Notes: a model not told the origin generated them from the letters alone. A stretch of DNA of 64,000 nucleotides from Roseiarcus sp963776665 (GCA_963776665.1 CAVZNQ010000023.1:1-64000), one strand, 5' to 3'; counted from the stretch's first letter, positions 8,780-19,741 are shown. Numbers and translations are program-made.

Positions 8780-8854
8780 TGGCTGGGGGACCTGGATTCG
8801 AACCAAGATTGACGGAGTCAGAAGTCCGCTGTTCTACCGTTGAACTATCCCCCA
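8780..8854 (-). tRNA. tRNA-Gln (CTG-like anticodon, 8-base anticodon loop)
   Basis: The minus strand folds as a full cloverleaf with encoded CCA. The acceptor is TGGGGGA/TCCCCCA with discriminator G, the D stem GTTC/GAAC, the anticodon stem GCGGA/TCCGT and the T arm CTTGG-TTCGAAT-CCAGG. U1-A72 with G73 is characteristic of glutamine tRNA. The anticodon loop reads CTTCTGAC, eight bases instead of seven. Without one T it would be the ordinary CTCTGAC loop of tRNA-Gln(CTG). The extra base is either a sequencing indel or a real expanded loop. The 3' end points at the island on its left, consistent with use as an integration site. Confidence 0.85.
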
Positions 8855-8938
8855 ACGGGCGCTTCGGGTCACCGCGCGCGGGCGCGAGGCTGCGTCAATA
8901 GCGAAGCGGGCGGGCTCGTGCAAGCGCTTCTCGACGTC

Positions 8939-11900
8939 TCACACCTGCTCGACCGCCACCACGCCAGGCGCGGCTTTTAACGCGCCGGCGATCGCGGCGC
9001 TCACCGCATAGCGGCCTGGCAGGCGGATTTCGACCTCGCCGTCCTTCGCCCCCAGGATCACCACCAGCGACACCTCGCCGTCGCCCCGGGCGGTCAGCCG
9101 CCGCTCGATAGAATCTAGCGGGGTCTCGTCGCGCACGAAGACTTCTGAGGCCCTTCTGGACCTTGGCGGCGGCTTCGGTCAGCCGCTCGACGTTGACGAT
9201 CCGCGCCCGCACTTCCTCGCCCTCGACCGCAGCCTGGAGCGTAACGAGCAGGTCCGCGCCCTTCTCCAACAGGTCGCGGAACTGGTTCAGGCCCTCCTGG
9301 AATAGGATCGCCTCGTAACTTCCGGAGGGATCGGAGAGCTGCACGACGCCGATCTTGCCGCCGTTCCTCGTCCGCCGCTCATAGCGGTCAAGCACGCTTG
9401 CGCCGAGCCGGGCGGACGAAGCGCCGGCGCGAACCGCGCGGGCGAAGTCTGCCCAGCGCGTCGCCCTGAGCCGCTTGAGCGCCGTCTCGTAGACTTCGAG
9501 CGGATGGCCGGAGAGGAAGAAGCCGACGGCGTCGAACTCGCGCCGGAGCCGCTCCGATTCCGGCCACGGCGCCGCTCGCGCTCTGACCGTGGCCGCTTCC
9601 GTCTCGCCGAACAGGGCGTTCTGGCCCGCCGCCTTCTCCGTCGCTCCGCGGTTGGCGATCGCGAGCATCGGCTCGATGTTCGCGAAGGCGGTCGCACGGT
9701 CCGGCTCCAGGCAGTCGAACGCCCCAGCGGCGGCCAGGCTCTCGAGCGCCTTCTTGTTGACGGCGCGAGGGTCGAGCCGCGCCGCAATCTCGCCAAGCGA
9801 CGCGAAGGCCTGCCTTCCCCGCGCCAAAACCAACGCCTCCGCCTGCGCTTCGCCGACGCCCTTGATCGCACTCAAGGCGTAATGGATCGCCGGTCCGCCG
9901 TCGCCGGTCGAGCGCACGTCGAAATCGACGAGCGAATCATTGACCGACGGGGCCACGACCTGGATCCCGAGGCGCAGCGCCTCGGCGCGGAACTCGGCGA
10001 GCTTGTCGGTATTGCCTTTGTCGAGGGTCATCGAGGCGGCGAGGAATTCCGCCGGATGGTTGGCTTTGAACCATGCGGTCTGGTACGTGATAAAGGCGTA
10101 AGGCGCTGAATGCGACTTGTTGAAGCCGTATTCCGCGAATTTGGCGCACGCGTCGAAAATGGCGTTGGCGGTCGCCCTGTCGATGCCGCGATGGACAGCG
10201 CCGGCGACGAAACGCTCGCGCTGCGCATCCATTTCCTTCTTGATCTTCTTACCCATCGCGCGGCGCAGAATGTCGGCCTGCGCGAGCGAATAGCCGGCGA
10301 GGTCCTTGGCGATCTGCTGCACCTGCTCCTGATAGGTGATGACGCCGAACGTGTCCTTGAGGATCGGCTCCAGGAGGGGATGGTCATATTCGACCTTTTC
10401 CCGGCCGAGCTTGCGCGCGCAATAGACGGGAATGTTGGCCATCGGGCCCGGGCGGTAGAGTGCGACCAGCGCGATCAGATCCTCGAACCGGTCGGCCCGC
10501 ATGTCCATCAGTGCCTTGCGCATGCCGCCGCTTTCCACCTGGAACACCCCGACCGCCTCGCCCCGGCCGAGCATCTGATAGGTCTTCTCGTCGTCGAGCG
10601 GGATCTTGCTGAGATCGACGGCGATTCCGCGCCGCGTCACGAGATCGACCGCCCGCTTCAGCACTGTCAGCGTCTTCAGCCCGAGAAAGTCGAACTTCAT
10701 CAGCCCCGCCGGTTCGACCCATTTCATGTTGAACTGGGTAGCCGGCATCGCCGATTTCGGGTCGCGGTAGAGCGGCACGAGTTCGATCAGCGGCCGGTCG
10801 CCGATGACGACGCCTGCGGCGTGGGTCGAGGCGTTGGAATAGAGGCCCTCGAGCCGCTCGGCGATCGCCAGCATCTTCGCAACCCGCTCGTCGGCCTTGG
10901 CCGCCTCTTGGAGCCGCGCCTCGTCCGAAACCGCCTGTTTCAGCGACACCGGATGAGCGGGGTTCTGCGGTACGAGCTTGGCGAGCTTGTCAACTTGCCC
11001 GAGCGGCATTTCGAGGACCCGGCCGACGTTCCGCAGGACCCCTCTGGCCAGGAACGAGCCGAAGGTGATGATCTGCGCCACGCGATCCTCCCCGTACCGG
11101 TCGCGCACATAGGCGATCACTTCGTCGCGCCGCTCCTGGCAGAAATCGATGTCGAAGTCCGGCATCGACACCCGCTCTGGATTGAGGAAGCGCTCGAACA
11201 GGAGGCCGAAGCGAAGCGGGTCGAGATCGGTGATGGTGAGCGCCCAGGCGACCAGCGAGCCTGCGCCCGAGCCTCGCCCGGGCCCGACCGGAATTCCCTG
11301 CGCCTTCGCCCATTGGATGAAGTCGGCGACGATAAGGAAATAGCCGGCGAACGTCATGTTGACGATGACGTCGAGCTCAAAGGCCAGGCGCTTTTCGTAG
11401 TCTTCCCGCGTGCGTCCGGGTGCAAGGCCGTGCGCCCCGAGGCGCGCCTGCAGGCCTTCGCCTGCCTGTCGGCGCAGCTCGTGGTCCTCGTCGACCGCGG
11501 CGCCCTGAGCGACGGAGAAGCGCGGCAGGATCGGCTTTCGCGTGAGCGGCCGATAAGCGCAGCGCATCGCGATTTCGACGCTGGCCTCGGTCGCCTCGGG
11601 AAGATCGGCGAAGAGTTCGATCATCTCAGCGCGGCTCTTGAACCGATGCTCAGGCGACAGGCGCCGGCGCTCACCGGCCGACACCAGCGCTCCTTCGGCG
11701 ATGCAGAGCAGCGCGTCATGCGCCTCGTAGTCGGAGGCGTTGGCAAAATAAGGCTCGTTGGTCGCGACCAGCGGGACGCCCAGTCGGTCGGCGAGATCGA
11801 TGAGCGCCGGCTCGATCGCCCGCTCGCTCTCGAGCCCGTGGCGCTGGATTTCGACATAGAGGCGCGAGCCGAACGCTTCGAAAAGGCGCTTGAGCCGGCT

Positions 11901-12398
11901 CTCGGCGACGTCGGCAAGTCCGCTTCTCAGCGCCCGGTCGATCGGTCCGGCCGGGCCGCCGGTCAGCGCGATGAGTCCTTCGCTCGCCCTCAACGCCGCG
12001 AACGGGATATGCGGCTCGTCGCCGTCGGTCGGTTCGAGCCAAAGCGTCGAGGCGAGGCGCATTAGGTTGCGGTAGCCTGCTTCGCTCTGCGCCAGGAGCA
12101 CGATCGGGGCCCGCGCGTCGTCCCGTTCGACGGCGCGCAGAAGCGCGGGCGGGGCGTCGGCGAAATCGACCATCGTCTGGGCGCCGATGATCGGCTGGAC
12201 GCCCGCCTTGGCGAGCTTTTCCGAGAATTCGAGAGCGCCGAACAGGTTGTTGGTGTCGGCGATCGCCATCGCCGGCATGGCATCGGCCTGGGCGAGCTTG
12301 GCGAGGGTCTCGATTGTCAGCGCGCCCTCGCGCAGCGAATAAGCGCTGTGCACATGCAGATGCACGAAGCCGATGGCCTTTAGAATCGCGGGGTCCAT
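8939..12398 (-). CDS. dnaE: DNA polymerase III alpha subunit (one frameshift near the 3' end)
   Basis: This is the replicative polymerase catalytic subunit. The PHP domain opens with FVHLHVHSAYSLREGALT (about residues 11-28). The polymerase active site has GRGSGAGSLVAW and the acidic MPDFDIDF (about residue 410-420), followed by the finger and tandem HhH region and an OB-fold domain. The long frame goes out of phase at about 9143. The family-typical ending (VRDETPLDSIERRL to APGVVAVEQV) continues in another frame to a stop at 8939. Removing one A from CTCAGAAGTC restores GLRVFVRDE. Because dnaE is essential, this is most likely a sequencing indel. The ATG at 12398 is chosen because MDPAILKAIGFVHLHVHS matches the normal N-terminus. 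Confidence 0.95.
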
Positions 12399-12716
12399 GG
12401 GTCATTGTCGCAAGCGCACGGGAAACGGTCGAGAGCGTTGGCTTGTGGATGATGGGGACGGCTCGCTGATTTTATTCTGCTGTATAGGCCACCCGCCTTG
12501 CGCGGATTGAAGGGGTCACGGCGCTGCGGCGGAATGTGCATAATTGGACGCGCGGCAATGATTTCAGTGGCTTAAGGTCTCTTTTCTGTCAGATTCGGCG
12601 GCTTTCGCTTGCTCTGCCGCAGATGCCGGGGTGGGCGCATGACGCTTGCCGAGCGATGGGATCGCCGGGCCGCGCAATCGAGGCCGGCGAGCGGCGCGCG
12701 ATAATCCTGCCGCGCC
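12399..12716. other. Intergenic region upstream of dnaE, no gene seen
   Basis: There is no credible ORF, tRNA or terminator here. The AT-rich patch near 12468-12482 could belong to a dnaE promoter, but I cannot align clear -35 and -10 boxes. Confidence 0.5.
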
Positions 12717-12818
12717 TCACGCGCCAAGCGCGCGGGCGGCGAGGGCGACCATGACCAGAAAAGCGCCAAGCGAAGCAAGCTCGGCGATGTCGCGCAGGGC
12801 ATGGGCGGCGGTGTGCAT
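12717..12818 (-). CDS. 33-residue LexA-controlled membrane peptide (SidA-like candidate)
   Basis: This tiny ORF begins MHTAAHALRDIAELASLG and continues into a hydrophobic helix (FLVMVALAARALGA), giving one short membrane segment with a polar N-terminus. A strong GAGGAGG lies 7-13 bases before the ATG. Just upstream is a near-consensus sigma-70 promoter with an alphaproteobacterial LexA box between its elements (see 12846-12874), so the transcript would have a leader of about 20 bases leading straight into this ORF. Caulobacter SidA, a 29-residue SOS-induced inner-membrane division inhibitor, has the same size and control. Homology is not claimed. Coding is supported mainly by the promoter, ribosome binding site and ORF alignment. 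Confidence 0.65.
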   Translation of the reverse strand: MHTAAHALRDIAELASLGAFLVMVALAARALGA

Positions 12819-12845
12819 TTCGGCCTCCTCGATCATGAGGAGTTC

Positions 12846-12874
12846 ACTATATGTTCTTGTTGTGTTCGAGTCAA
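12846..12874 (-). promoter_or_regulatory. SOS promoter: sigma-70 boxes with embedded LexA site
   Basis: On the minus strand TTGACT (12869-12874) and TATAGT (12846-12851) are separated by exactly 17 bases. The spacer contains GAAC-ACAACAA-GAAC (12853-12867), which is the GTTC-N7-GTTC direct repeat recognised by LexA in alphaproteobacteria. LexA bound there would block the promoter until DNA damage. The only ORF downstream with a ribosome binding site is the 33-residue peptide at 12717-12818. Confidence 0.8.
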
Positions 12875-13024
12875 CACCGATTGTTCCCATCTCCCGCTCG
12901 AATGGTTAACCCGAGCGCGACAACGCTGCCGCGGCCGCCAGAGCTGGGTCCAGGTCCCGGCCAGAGAAGCTTTCACGACATTTGCTTCCCGGCCTGCGGC
13001 CCAGATCGGGCGCTCCCTTCCGGG

Positions 13025-13412
13025 CTACTTGGGAAGGCCCTCGATGGCGAAGGAGCGGAATTTTGCGTATTTCTCGCCAACCTTCCGGGCGTCCTTGTAC
13101 TGGGCTGACGCGCGCCACGCCTGGACGGCTTCGATGCTGTCGAACTCGTTGATGGCGACGCGCGTCCCAGGCGGCGCGCCTTCGAACGAAACGATGTTTT
13201 GCCCGGCGGCGACGAGGCGGCCGCCTGCCGCCTTTATCGAGGCCTGAGTAAGCGGGACATATTGCTTGGTGTATGCATCCAAATCCGAGATGTCGATCTC
13301 GGTGACTACGTAGACGGGCGGCTTGGACTGAGCGTGAAGGGCTTGAACGGCGACAACGCGCAATGGCCGCGCCCGCCAGAAAAGTGAGCGCTCCGGTCGA
13401 TCGAAATTTCAT
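13025..13412 (-). CDS. DUF1330 protein with signal peptide (frameshift in leader)
   Basis: The body (KPPVYVVTEIDISDLDAYTK to YAKFRSFAIEGLPK) is a clear DUF1330 domain, a small ferredoxin-like dimeric alpha/beta fold of unknown function. The likely start is the ATG at 13412, preceded by AGGAGG, giving MKFRSTGALTFLAGAAIA as the head of a signal peptide. The frame must then shift by one base at about 13361 to continue VVAVQALHAQSKPP. The total length (388 bases) is one base off a multiple of three, consistent with a single indel. If translated it would be periplasmic. Confidence 0.75.
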
Positions 13413-13507
13413 GACCTGCCTCCTGATTTCGCCGTCGCACCGGCGGCTGACCCTATAGCGGTCACGGCGAAAGCGCATGCCGAAATGCCCCCGTCGCTCC
13501 ACCGGAC

Positions 13508-14260
13508 TCACGGCTTTCGCCGCCCAGCCTTCGGTGGCGCCTTGTCGAGTTCGGGGTAATGACGGAATATTCCCAATTCGTTAAAGGGAATACGCCGCGC
13601 GGACGCAAGATAGGCGGCGACATTCGGTTGCGCCGCAACTGACGCCGCAAGCGCGGCGAGCGCGGGATAGAGTTTGTCCGCGCCGGCAAAGGCGCGCGGG
13701 AAGGCATAGGCGAGGCCGGCCCAGACCTGGAACAGCGACAGATCGACGGTGGTGAGCCGGTCGCCGACGGCGTGCGTTTTTCCCGCCGGATTGCTGGCGA
13801 GGACGCGCTCGAAATAGCCGAGATATTTCGGCGCTCGCTCGCTCAGGAACGCCGTCGTGCGCGCCTTGGCCTCCTTCTTCTGTTCTTCGTAGTAGAGGTT
13901 GGCCGCGATCGGGTGATGGGTGTCGTGAACCTCGGCGATGAGGTCTGTGACGGTGAGCTGGAGCCCGTCGGCGAATGCCCGCGCGGCCTCGCCGGCGGGC
14001 TCGAGCTTAAGCCTCGGCCCGAGGTAACGGAGGATATTCGCGACGTGCGACACGACGAGTTCTCCGTCGCGCAGGAACGGCGGCGCGAACGGGTTTTGCG
14101 GCGCGCCGCCCTCGAGCAACGCGGTCATCGCCTTGACGCCGCGACCGCTCCCGCGTTCGCGCGCGACGTCGACATAAGGCGCGCCGGCCGCCTCGAGCGC
14201 CAGCCGCACGAACTCGCCCCGTCCCTGGATGCCCGGCCAATAGAAAAGCTCATAGGGCAT
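13508..14260 (-). CDS. Glutathione S-transferase family protein
   Basis: The 250 residues begin MPYELFYWPGIQGRGEFVRLALEAAG, the thioredoxin-like N-terminal domain with its early Tyr. VVSHVANILRYLGPRL follows as the glutathione-binding Ser-His region. The C-terminal helical domain contains DRLTTVDLSLFQVWAGL (about residues 165-181). It belongs to the sigma/alpha-like GST group that conjugates or isomerises hydrophobic substrates with glutathione; the substrate is unknown. The ATG at 14260 is used because the longer frame has only an arginine-rich leader. Confidence 0.85.
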   Translation of the reverse strand: MPYELFYWPGIQGRGEFVRLALEAAGAPYVDVARERGSGRGVKAMTALLEGGAPQNPFAPPFLRDGELVVSHVANILRYLGPRLKLEPAGEAARAFADGLQLTVTDLIAEVHDTHHPIAANLYYEEQKKEAKARTTAFLSERAPKYLGYFERVLASNPAGKTHAVGDRLTTVDLSLFQVWAGLAYAFPRAFAGADKLYPALAALAASVAAQPNVAAYLASARRIPFNELGIFRHYPELDKAPPKAGRRKP

Positions 14261-14294
14261 CGCGCGCCTTCCTTCGTCCCTCGCGCCTCGCATC

Positions 14295-14678
14295 TCACGG
14301 CCGCATTCGGTCGGCCGCTTTGACGAACCGGCGCGCGTGGTCGATCAGTTCGCCGTCCGTCGGGTGATCGGCTTTCTCAATCCCCTCGACATGGGTCCGG
14401 ATCGCCGGGTGCTTCTCGCCAAGGAATTTGGCGAAATAGTCCTTCTCCTGAGCTGGGCCGACAATGAGAATGGCGCCGGCGTCGGCGATCGCCTTGGCGA
14501 CATCCTCGAAGAACGGCTTGTTCTCCCCGATCCTGTGGCCGGTACGCTTTTCCCGCGCGTGAAGGTCGCGGACGACGTGATCGCGGATCACCGTCCTGTC
14601 CGCCTCGTCGATGCTGAAATGGAACACGCGCGCCTGTTTGTGGTCGATCCAAACGACCGCGTGAAAATGATGGGCCAT
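14295..14678 (-). CDS. eRF1/Pelota-like 'translational machinery' protein
   Basis: This 127-residue soluble protein starts MAHHFHAVVWIDHKQARVF. It contains the motif ILIVGPAQEKDYFAKFL (about residues 71-87) and ends in an alpha-helical DELIDHARRFVKAADR-like tail. The pattern matches small alphaproteobacterial proteins usually named 'translational machinery protein', related to domain 3 of eRF1/Pelota. Their role in bacteria is not established. It is divergent from the pseudouridine synthase gene, with about 70 bases between the starts. Confidence 0.7.
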   Translation of the reverse strand: MAHHFHAVVWIDHKQARVFHFSIDEADRTVIRDHVVRDLHAREKRTGHRIGENKPFFEDVAKAIADAGAILIVGPAQEKDYFAKFLGEKHPAIRTHVEGIEKADHPTDGELIDHARRFVKAADRMRP

Positions 14679-14747
14679 CGCGATCTTCTCCGATATCCGC
14701 GAACGAACCTTGCTGCTTCAGCCTATCGCGCCTGCTTGGGCTGCGCT

Positions 14748-15851
14748 ATGACCCGCTTCATGCGGAAAAATGGCGATGGCTTCGCCGCCGTCGCGGCGGC
14801 CGAACCCGAGAAGGCCGCCGTCTATGAGATCGGCGAGGACGAATCGGGCATGCGGCTCGACCGCTGGCTCCATCGCCGATTTCCGGGCATCTCGAATTCG
14901 CACCTCATGAAGATCGTGCGCAAGGGCGAGGTGCGCGTAACGGGCAAGCGTGCGGATGTCTCGACGCGGCTCGAAAGCGGGCAAAGCGTGCGCGTGCCGC
15001 CGATACGGCTCGCCGAGCCGCAGGCGCTGGCTGGACGTCCCAGTCCCGGCGACCGCGAGGCGATCCGGGCGTTGACGCTCTACGAGGATCGCGACGTGAT
15101 CCTGCTCAACAAGCCCTACGGCCTCGCGGTCCAGGGCGGCTCGGGAACGAAGCGCCACATCGACGGCATGCTGGAGGCGCTTGCCGGCAAGAACGGCGAC
15201 CGCCCCGTTCTCGTCCATCGGCTCGACCGCGACACGTCGGGCGTGCTCCTGATCGCCAAGTCGCGAAAAATCGCCGCCGAGCTAGGCGAGATCTTCCGCT
15301 CGCGCGGCGCGCGCAAGATCTATTGGGCGCTGGTCGAGGGCGTGCCGAAGCCGGCGCAGGGGCGCATCTCGATGTTTCTCGCAAAAGGCGAGGCCATGGG
15401 CGAGGCGCGAGGCGCCCGGCCGGGCAGGGCGGATCTCGAGCGGATGCGGGTCGCGAAGCACGGCGATCCCGACGCCCAGCATTCTCTGACCCTCTACGCA
15501 GTCGTCGACAAGGTCGCCTCGCGGCTCGCGTGGCTATCCATGCGCCCGGTAACCGGCCGGACTCATCAGCTGCGCGCCCATTGCGAGGCGATCGGCCATC
15601 CGATCATCGGCGACCCGAAATACAATCGCCGGCCCGCCAACGATCCGGCGCGCAGCGATCCGTTGCGCGCCGTTCCGCCCGGACTCGAACCCAGGCTGCA
15701 TCTCTTGGCGCGCCGCCTGGTCCTGCCCCATCCGCGCGGCGGAATTATCGACGTGACGGCGCCGTTGCCGGAGCACATGAAGAAAAGCTTCGCCATGTTC
15801 GGCTTCGATGTGAGCGAGCGGGATCCGATCGAGGATGCGCCCGATGAGTGA
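14748..15851 (+). CDS. RluA-family 23S rRNA pseudouridine synthase (RluC-like)
   Basis: The 367-residue protein has an N-terminal S4 RNA-binding domain (MRLDRWLHRRFPGISNSHL, about residues 35-53). The catalytic domain carries HRLDRDTSGVLLIAK, whose first Asp after Arg-Leu is the conserved nucleophile. The later RTHQLRAH motif also fits RluA/RluC/RluD enzymes. These convert uridines of 23S rRNA to pseudouridine. The start at 14748 places the S4 domain normally; the frame upstream is the shadow of the divergent gene. It overlaps the ATP12 gene by 8 bases. Confidence 0.9.
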   Translation: MTRFMRKNGDGFAAVAAAEPEKAAVYEIGEDESGMRLDRWLHRRFPGISNSHLMKIVRKGEVRVTGKRADVSTRLESGQSVRVPPIRLAEPQALAGRPSPGDREAIRALTLYEDRDVILLNKPYGLAVQGGSGTKRHIDGMLEALAGKNGDRPVLVHRLDRDTSGVLLIAKSRKIAAELGEIFRSRGARKIYWALVEGVPKPAQGRISMFLAKGEAMGEARGARPGRADLERMRVAKHGDPDAQHSLTLYAVVDKVASRLAWLSMRPVTGRTHQLRAHCEAIGHPIIGDPKYNRRPANDPARSDPLRAVPPGLEPRLHLLARRLVLPHPRGGIIDVTAPLPEHMKKSFAMFGFDVSERDPIEDAPDE

Positions 15852-16605
15852 GGCGCCGCGCGATCCCATGCGCGCTGCCCAGGCGAACATGCGTCCGACC
15901 GCGATCAGGCGCTTCTACAAAACCGTCGATGTCCGCGCCGCGGCAAGCGGCCAGCACGCGTTGATGCTCGACGGCCGCAGCGCGCGGACGCCCGGCCGCA
16001 ACCCGCTTTCGGCGAAGAGCAGGGCGCTCATGCTCGAGGTCGCGGCCGAATGGGAGCGGCAGCGGGATACGGTCGAACCGGCCGACATGCCTCTGACCCG
16101 GCTCCTCAATTCGGCGGTCGACGGGGTTTCGCGCACGATGGCCGAGACGCGCGCGGAAGTCCTCAAATATGCGGGCTCCGATCTCCTCTGCTACCGCGCT
16201 GAGGAGCCGGAAGAGCTGGCCGAACGCCAGCGGCTCGCCTTCGATCCGGTCCTCGCCTGGGCGGCGGAGAGGCTTGGCGCGCGCTTCAATCTTGGCGCCG
16301 GGGTCGTGCACGTCGACCAGCCCACTGAGTCGATCGAGGCGGCGCGCTCCGCGATCGCGGATTTCGACGATCCCGTTGCGCTCGCCGCGCTGAGCGCGAT
16401 GACTACCCTCTCGGGGTCGGCGCTCCTTGCGCTTGCGGTGGCGCGCGGTCGGCTCTCGCCGGAGGCGGCGTGGCGAGCCGCGCATGTCGACGAGGACTTT
16501 CAGGCCGAGCGCTGGGGTGTCGATGCTGACGCGCGAGTGAGGCGCGAGGCGCGCTGGCGGGAGTTCGAGGCGGCGGCCTTGGCGCTAGAGGGGCGAGCTG
16601 AGTAA
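15844..16605 (+). CDS. ATP12-family F1-ATPase assembly chaperone
   Basis: The 253 residues contain the ATP12 signature. RRFYKTVDVRAA opens it, then LDGRSARTPGRNPL, LTRLLNSAVDGV and a central SDLLCYRAEEPEELAERQ. ATP12 chaperones the alpha subunit of the F1 sector before hexamer assembly, and the family is confined largely to alphaproteobacteria and mitochondria. The start at 15844 overlaps the end of the preceding gene; an alternative ATG lies nine bases upstream. The coupling with an RluA-type synthase gene is a common alphaproteobacterial arrangement. Confidence 0.9.
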   Translation: MSEAPRDPMRAAQANMRPTAIRRFYKTVDVRAAASGQHALMLDGRSARTPGRNPLSAKSRALMLEVAAEWERQRDTVEPADMPLTRLLNSAVDGVSRTMAETRAEVLKYAGSDLLCYRAEEPEELAERQRLAFDPVLAWAAERLGARFNLGAGVVHVDQPTESIEAARSAIADFDDPVALAALSAMTTLSGSALLALAVARGRLSPEAAWRAAHVDEDFQAERWGVDADARVRREARWREFEAAALALEGRAE

Positions 16606-16658
16606 ACTCCGGGCTTGGGCCTATGTCCCCCTTAGCCGCAACTTAGAGCCTCAGTCCG

Positions 16659-18191
<1,533 letters not shown>

Positions 18192-18253
18192 CGACACGCC
18201 GCCGGGTGGGACATCGGTCGCCGGCAGGGACGGGCGCCAGCGGCTTGCCGGTT

Positions 18254-18391
18254 TCAGGATTTCTTCCCCGGCGGAGTTAGCGACTGGCCCGTCGCCCCCT
18301 GCGACTTCTTGTATTCCGACACTGAACCCTTCGGCTTGTCCGACTTCGGCTTCTTGGCTTCCTTGTTGCTCCGCATCTGGCCCTTCGCCAT
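18254..18391 (-). CDS. Small lysine-rich protein
   Basis: This 45-residue ORF, missed by longer-ORF criteria, begins MAKGQMRSNKEAKKPKSDKPK and ends LTPPGKKS. AAAGGAGGT lies 4-12 bases before the ATG. The opening MAKGQMRSNKEAKKPK resembles a short conserved protein found in many Rhizobiales. It is highly basic and probably disordered. It may bind nucleic acid, but its function is unknown. It lies antisense just after pccB. Confidence 0.75.
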   Translation of the reverse strand: MAKGQMRSNKEAKKPKSDKPKGSVSEYKKSQGATGQSLTPPGKKS

Positions 18392-18916
18392 TGATACCTC
18401 CTTTGGCCGGCGCCGTGCCGCCGATTGTTACACACTCGACCGCGGTCTGCCACCGACGCGGCGCTCGCGTCCGCGCCGCGAGGCGGCAAACTCCGCCGGG
18501 CGAACGGCTCCCTCAGCCCTCGCGGCGCCAGCGCCACGGGCCGCGACCTATCGAGCCGTGGAAAAGGACCGCGAACCGGCGAAAGCGAGAATGGCCGCCA
18601 CGGCGACCGCAGAAAGCGCGGTTTTCACGAACGAATCTTCTCATCGTGCGTTCGCAGAGCGACTCGGACGGTAATCGCCGCGCCGAGGCGGTGCAATGAA
18701 ATGGATATGAACCACCAGGCCAATCTTTACTCAATCGTTAAGGCGGCCTTCATCTTCGCGTTACCATGCCGCTTTGCTGAAGCTTAACTGTGCCGCCACC
18801 CTTTTCATTACGTTACGGCCGGATTCACTTGCCGGAAAATATTGGAGCGCAGGTTCCCTACGGCGTCAGAGCCGGCCGGGTTAGCCAGCGGATCGAGCGT
18901 AGAGCAGGTGCGTGTA
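18392..18916. other. Intergenic, no confident gene
   Basis: The stretch is mostly GC-rich with overlapping arginine-rich shadow frames. A 26-codon minus-strand ORF beginning GTG near 18629 (VKTALSAVAVAAILAFAG) looks like a signal or membrane peptide but has no clear ribosome binding site. The part from about 18700 to 18850 is more AT-rich and may hold the promoter of the downstream gene. Confidence 0.4.
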
Positions 18917-19357
18917 ATGGGTTTCGCAATCGACAGGAGCCGTACGATCATCAGCGCGATGATCCTCGGCCGCCGGGTGACCGCCCAGGACGTCGCGTGG
19001 CTGAAGCGAGAAGTGTTCGCCGGCGGGGTCGTGTCGCGCGAGGAGGCGGACGAGCTGTTCGCGGTCGCGCGGGCACACATGGACAACGCGCCCGAGTGGA
19101 GAAAATTCTTCGTCGAGATGATCGCTCGGCATGTCGTCTCGCAGGCCGAGCCCGTGGGCGTGGTCAGCGAAGAGCGAGCCGCCTGGCTCCTGCGGCGCGT
19201 GGATGAATGCGGGTCGGCCGAAGCCTTGGCTGCGCTGGCCAATGTGCTGGCGGAAGCGCGCAGCGTGCCGCACTGGTTCCTGGATGCCGGCAGGGCGCGC
19301 GCATCGGGCGACAGGCCGAACGCCGCCGGAGCGCGGCCCGCCGCGACCACCGGATGA
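18917..19357 (+). CDS. Conserved alphaproteobacterial protein of unknown function
   Basis: The 146 residues are soluble and helical. GRRVTAQDVAWLKREVFAGG and VVSREEADELFAVARAH are followed by EWRKFFVEMIARHVV and EERAAWLLRRVDE. This arrangement (two acidic loops after 'REVFAGGVVSREEAD', then a 'FFVE' helix) recurs in a family of uncharacterised alphaproteobacterial proteins and is reminiscent of EF-hand or TerB-like folds. That comparison is my inference. The ATG at 18917 is chosen because the upstream extension is unlike protein. Confidence 0.6.
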   Translation: MGFAIDRSRTIISAMILGRRVTAQDVAWLKREVFAGGVVSREEADELFAVARAHMDNAPEWRKFFVEMIARHVVSQAEPVGVVSEERAAWLLRRVDECGSAEALAALANVLAEARSVPHWFLDAGRARASGDRPNAAGARPAATTG

Positions 19358-19486
19358 TCTTGCGAGGTCCAGCGGGACGCACGCGATCGCACATCTTGCG
19401 GCCGGAGCACGCGCGCACTATCGATTGGGAGCCGGCCGGACGCGGCGCGCGTCATGAGGCCGCCCTCGATCGAGGAGTGTTTCCGC

Positions 19487-19741
19487 GTGACGAAAAGTGC
19501 AGGGCTCGTAACCGTTCTCACCCTTGGCGCCCTTTCTCCGCCAAGCGCCGCCGTGGCGGAGCCGTACCCGCCCAGGCCAGTCGCCTGGATTGTCGGCCAA
19601 GGCTATTCTGGCTTCAGCGGATATCCGTGGCCCGGGCCGCCGTTTGCATCGCCGATCGCGGCGCCGGCTTATGGCTGCTACATCTCGCGCACGCGTCTCA
19701 AACTCAAAGGCGCCTGGCGCGACGTCGAAGTCTGTTTCTGA
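19487..19741 (+). CDS. Small secreted hypothetical protein
   Basis: A GTG start with GAGGAG nine bases upstream gives 84 residues. The signal peptide VTKSAGLVTVLTLGALSP ends near AVA, and a short mature part rich in Pro, Gly, Tyr and Trp (YSGFSGYPWPGPPF) follows, ending WRDVEVCF. Two Cys near the C-terminus could pair in the periplasm. No family recognised. It sits between pccB and pccA with the preceding unknown gene. Confidence 0.55.
   Translation: MTKSAGLVTVLTLGALSPPSAAVAEPYPPRPVAWIVGQGYSGFSGYPWPGPPFASPIAAPAYGCYISRTRLKLKGAWRDVEVCF

Noticed and set aside
10110..12065. Very long plus-strand ORF opposite dnaE (651 codons)
   Set aside because: It is the antisense shadow of dnaE in a high-GC gene; the translation is low in hydrophobic core and matches nothing, whereas dnaE motifs are complete.
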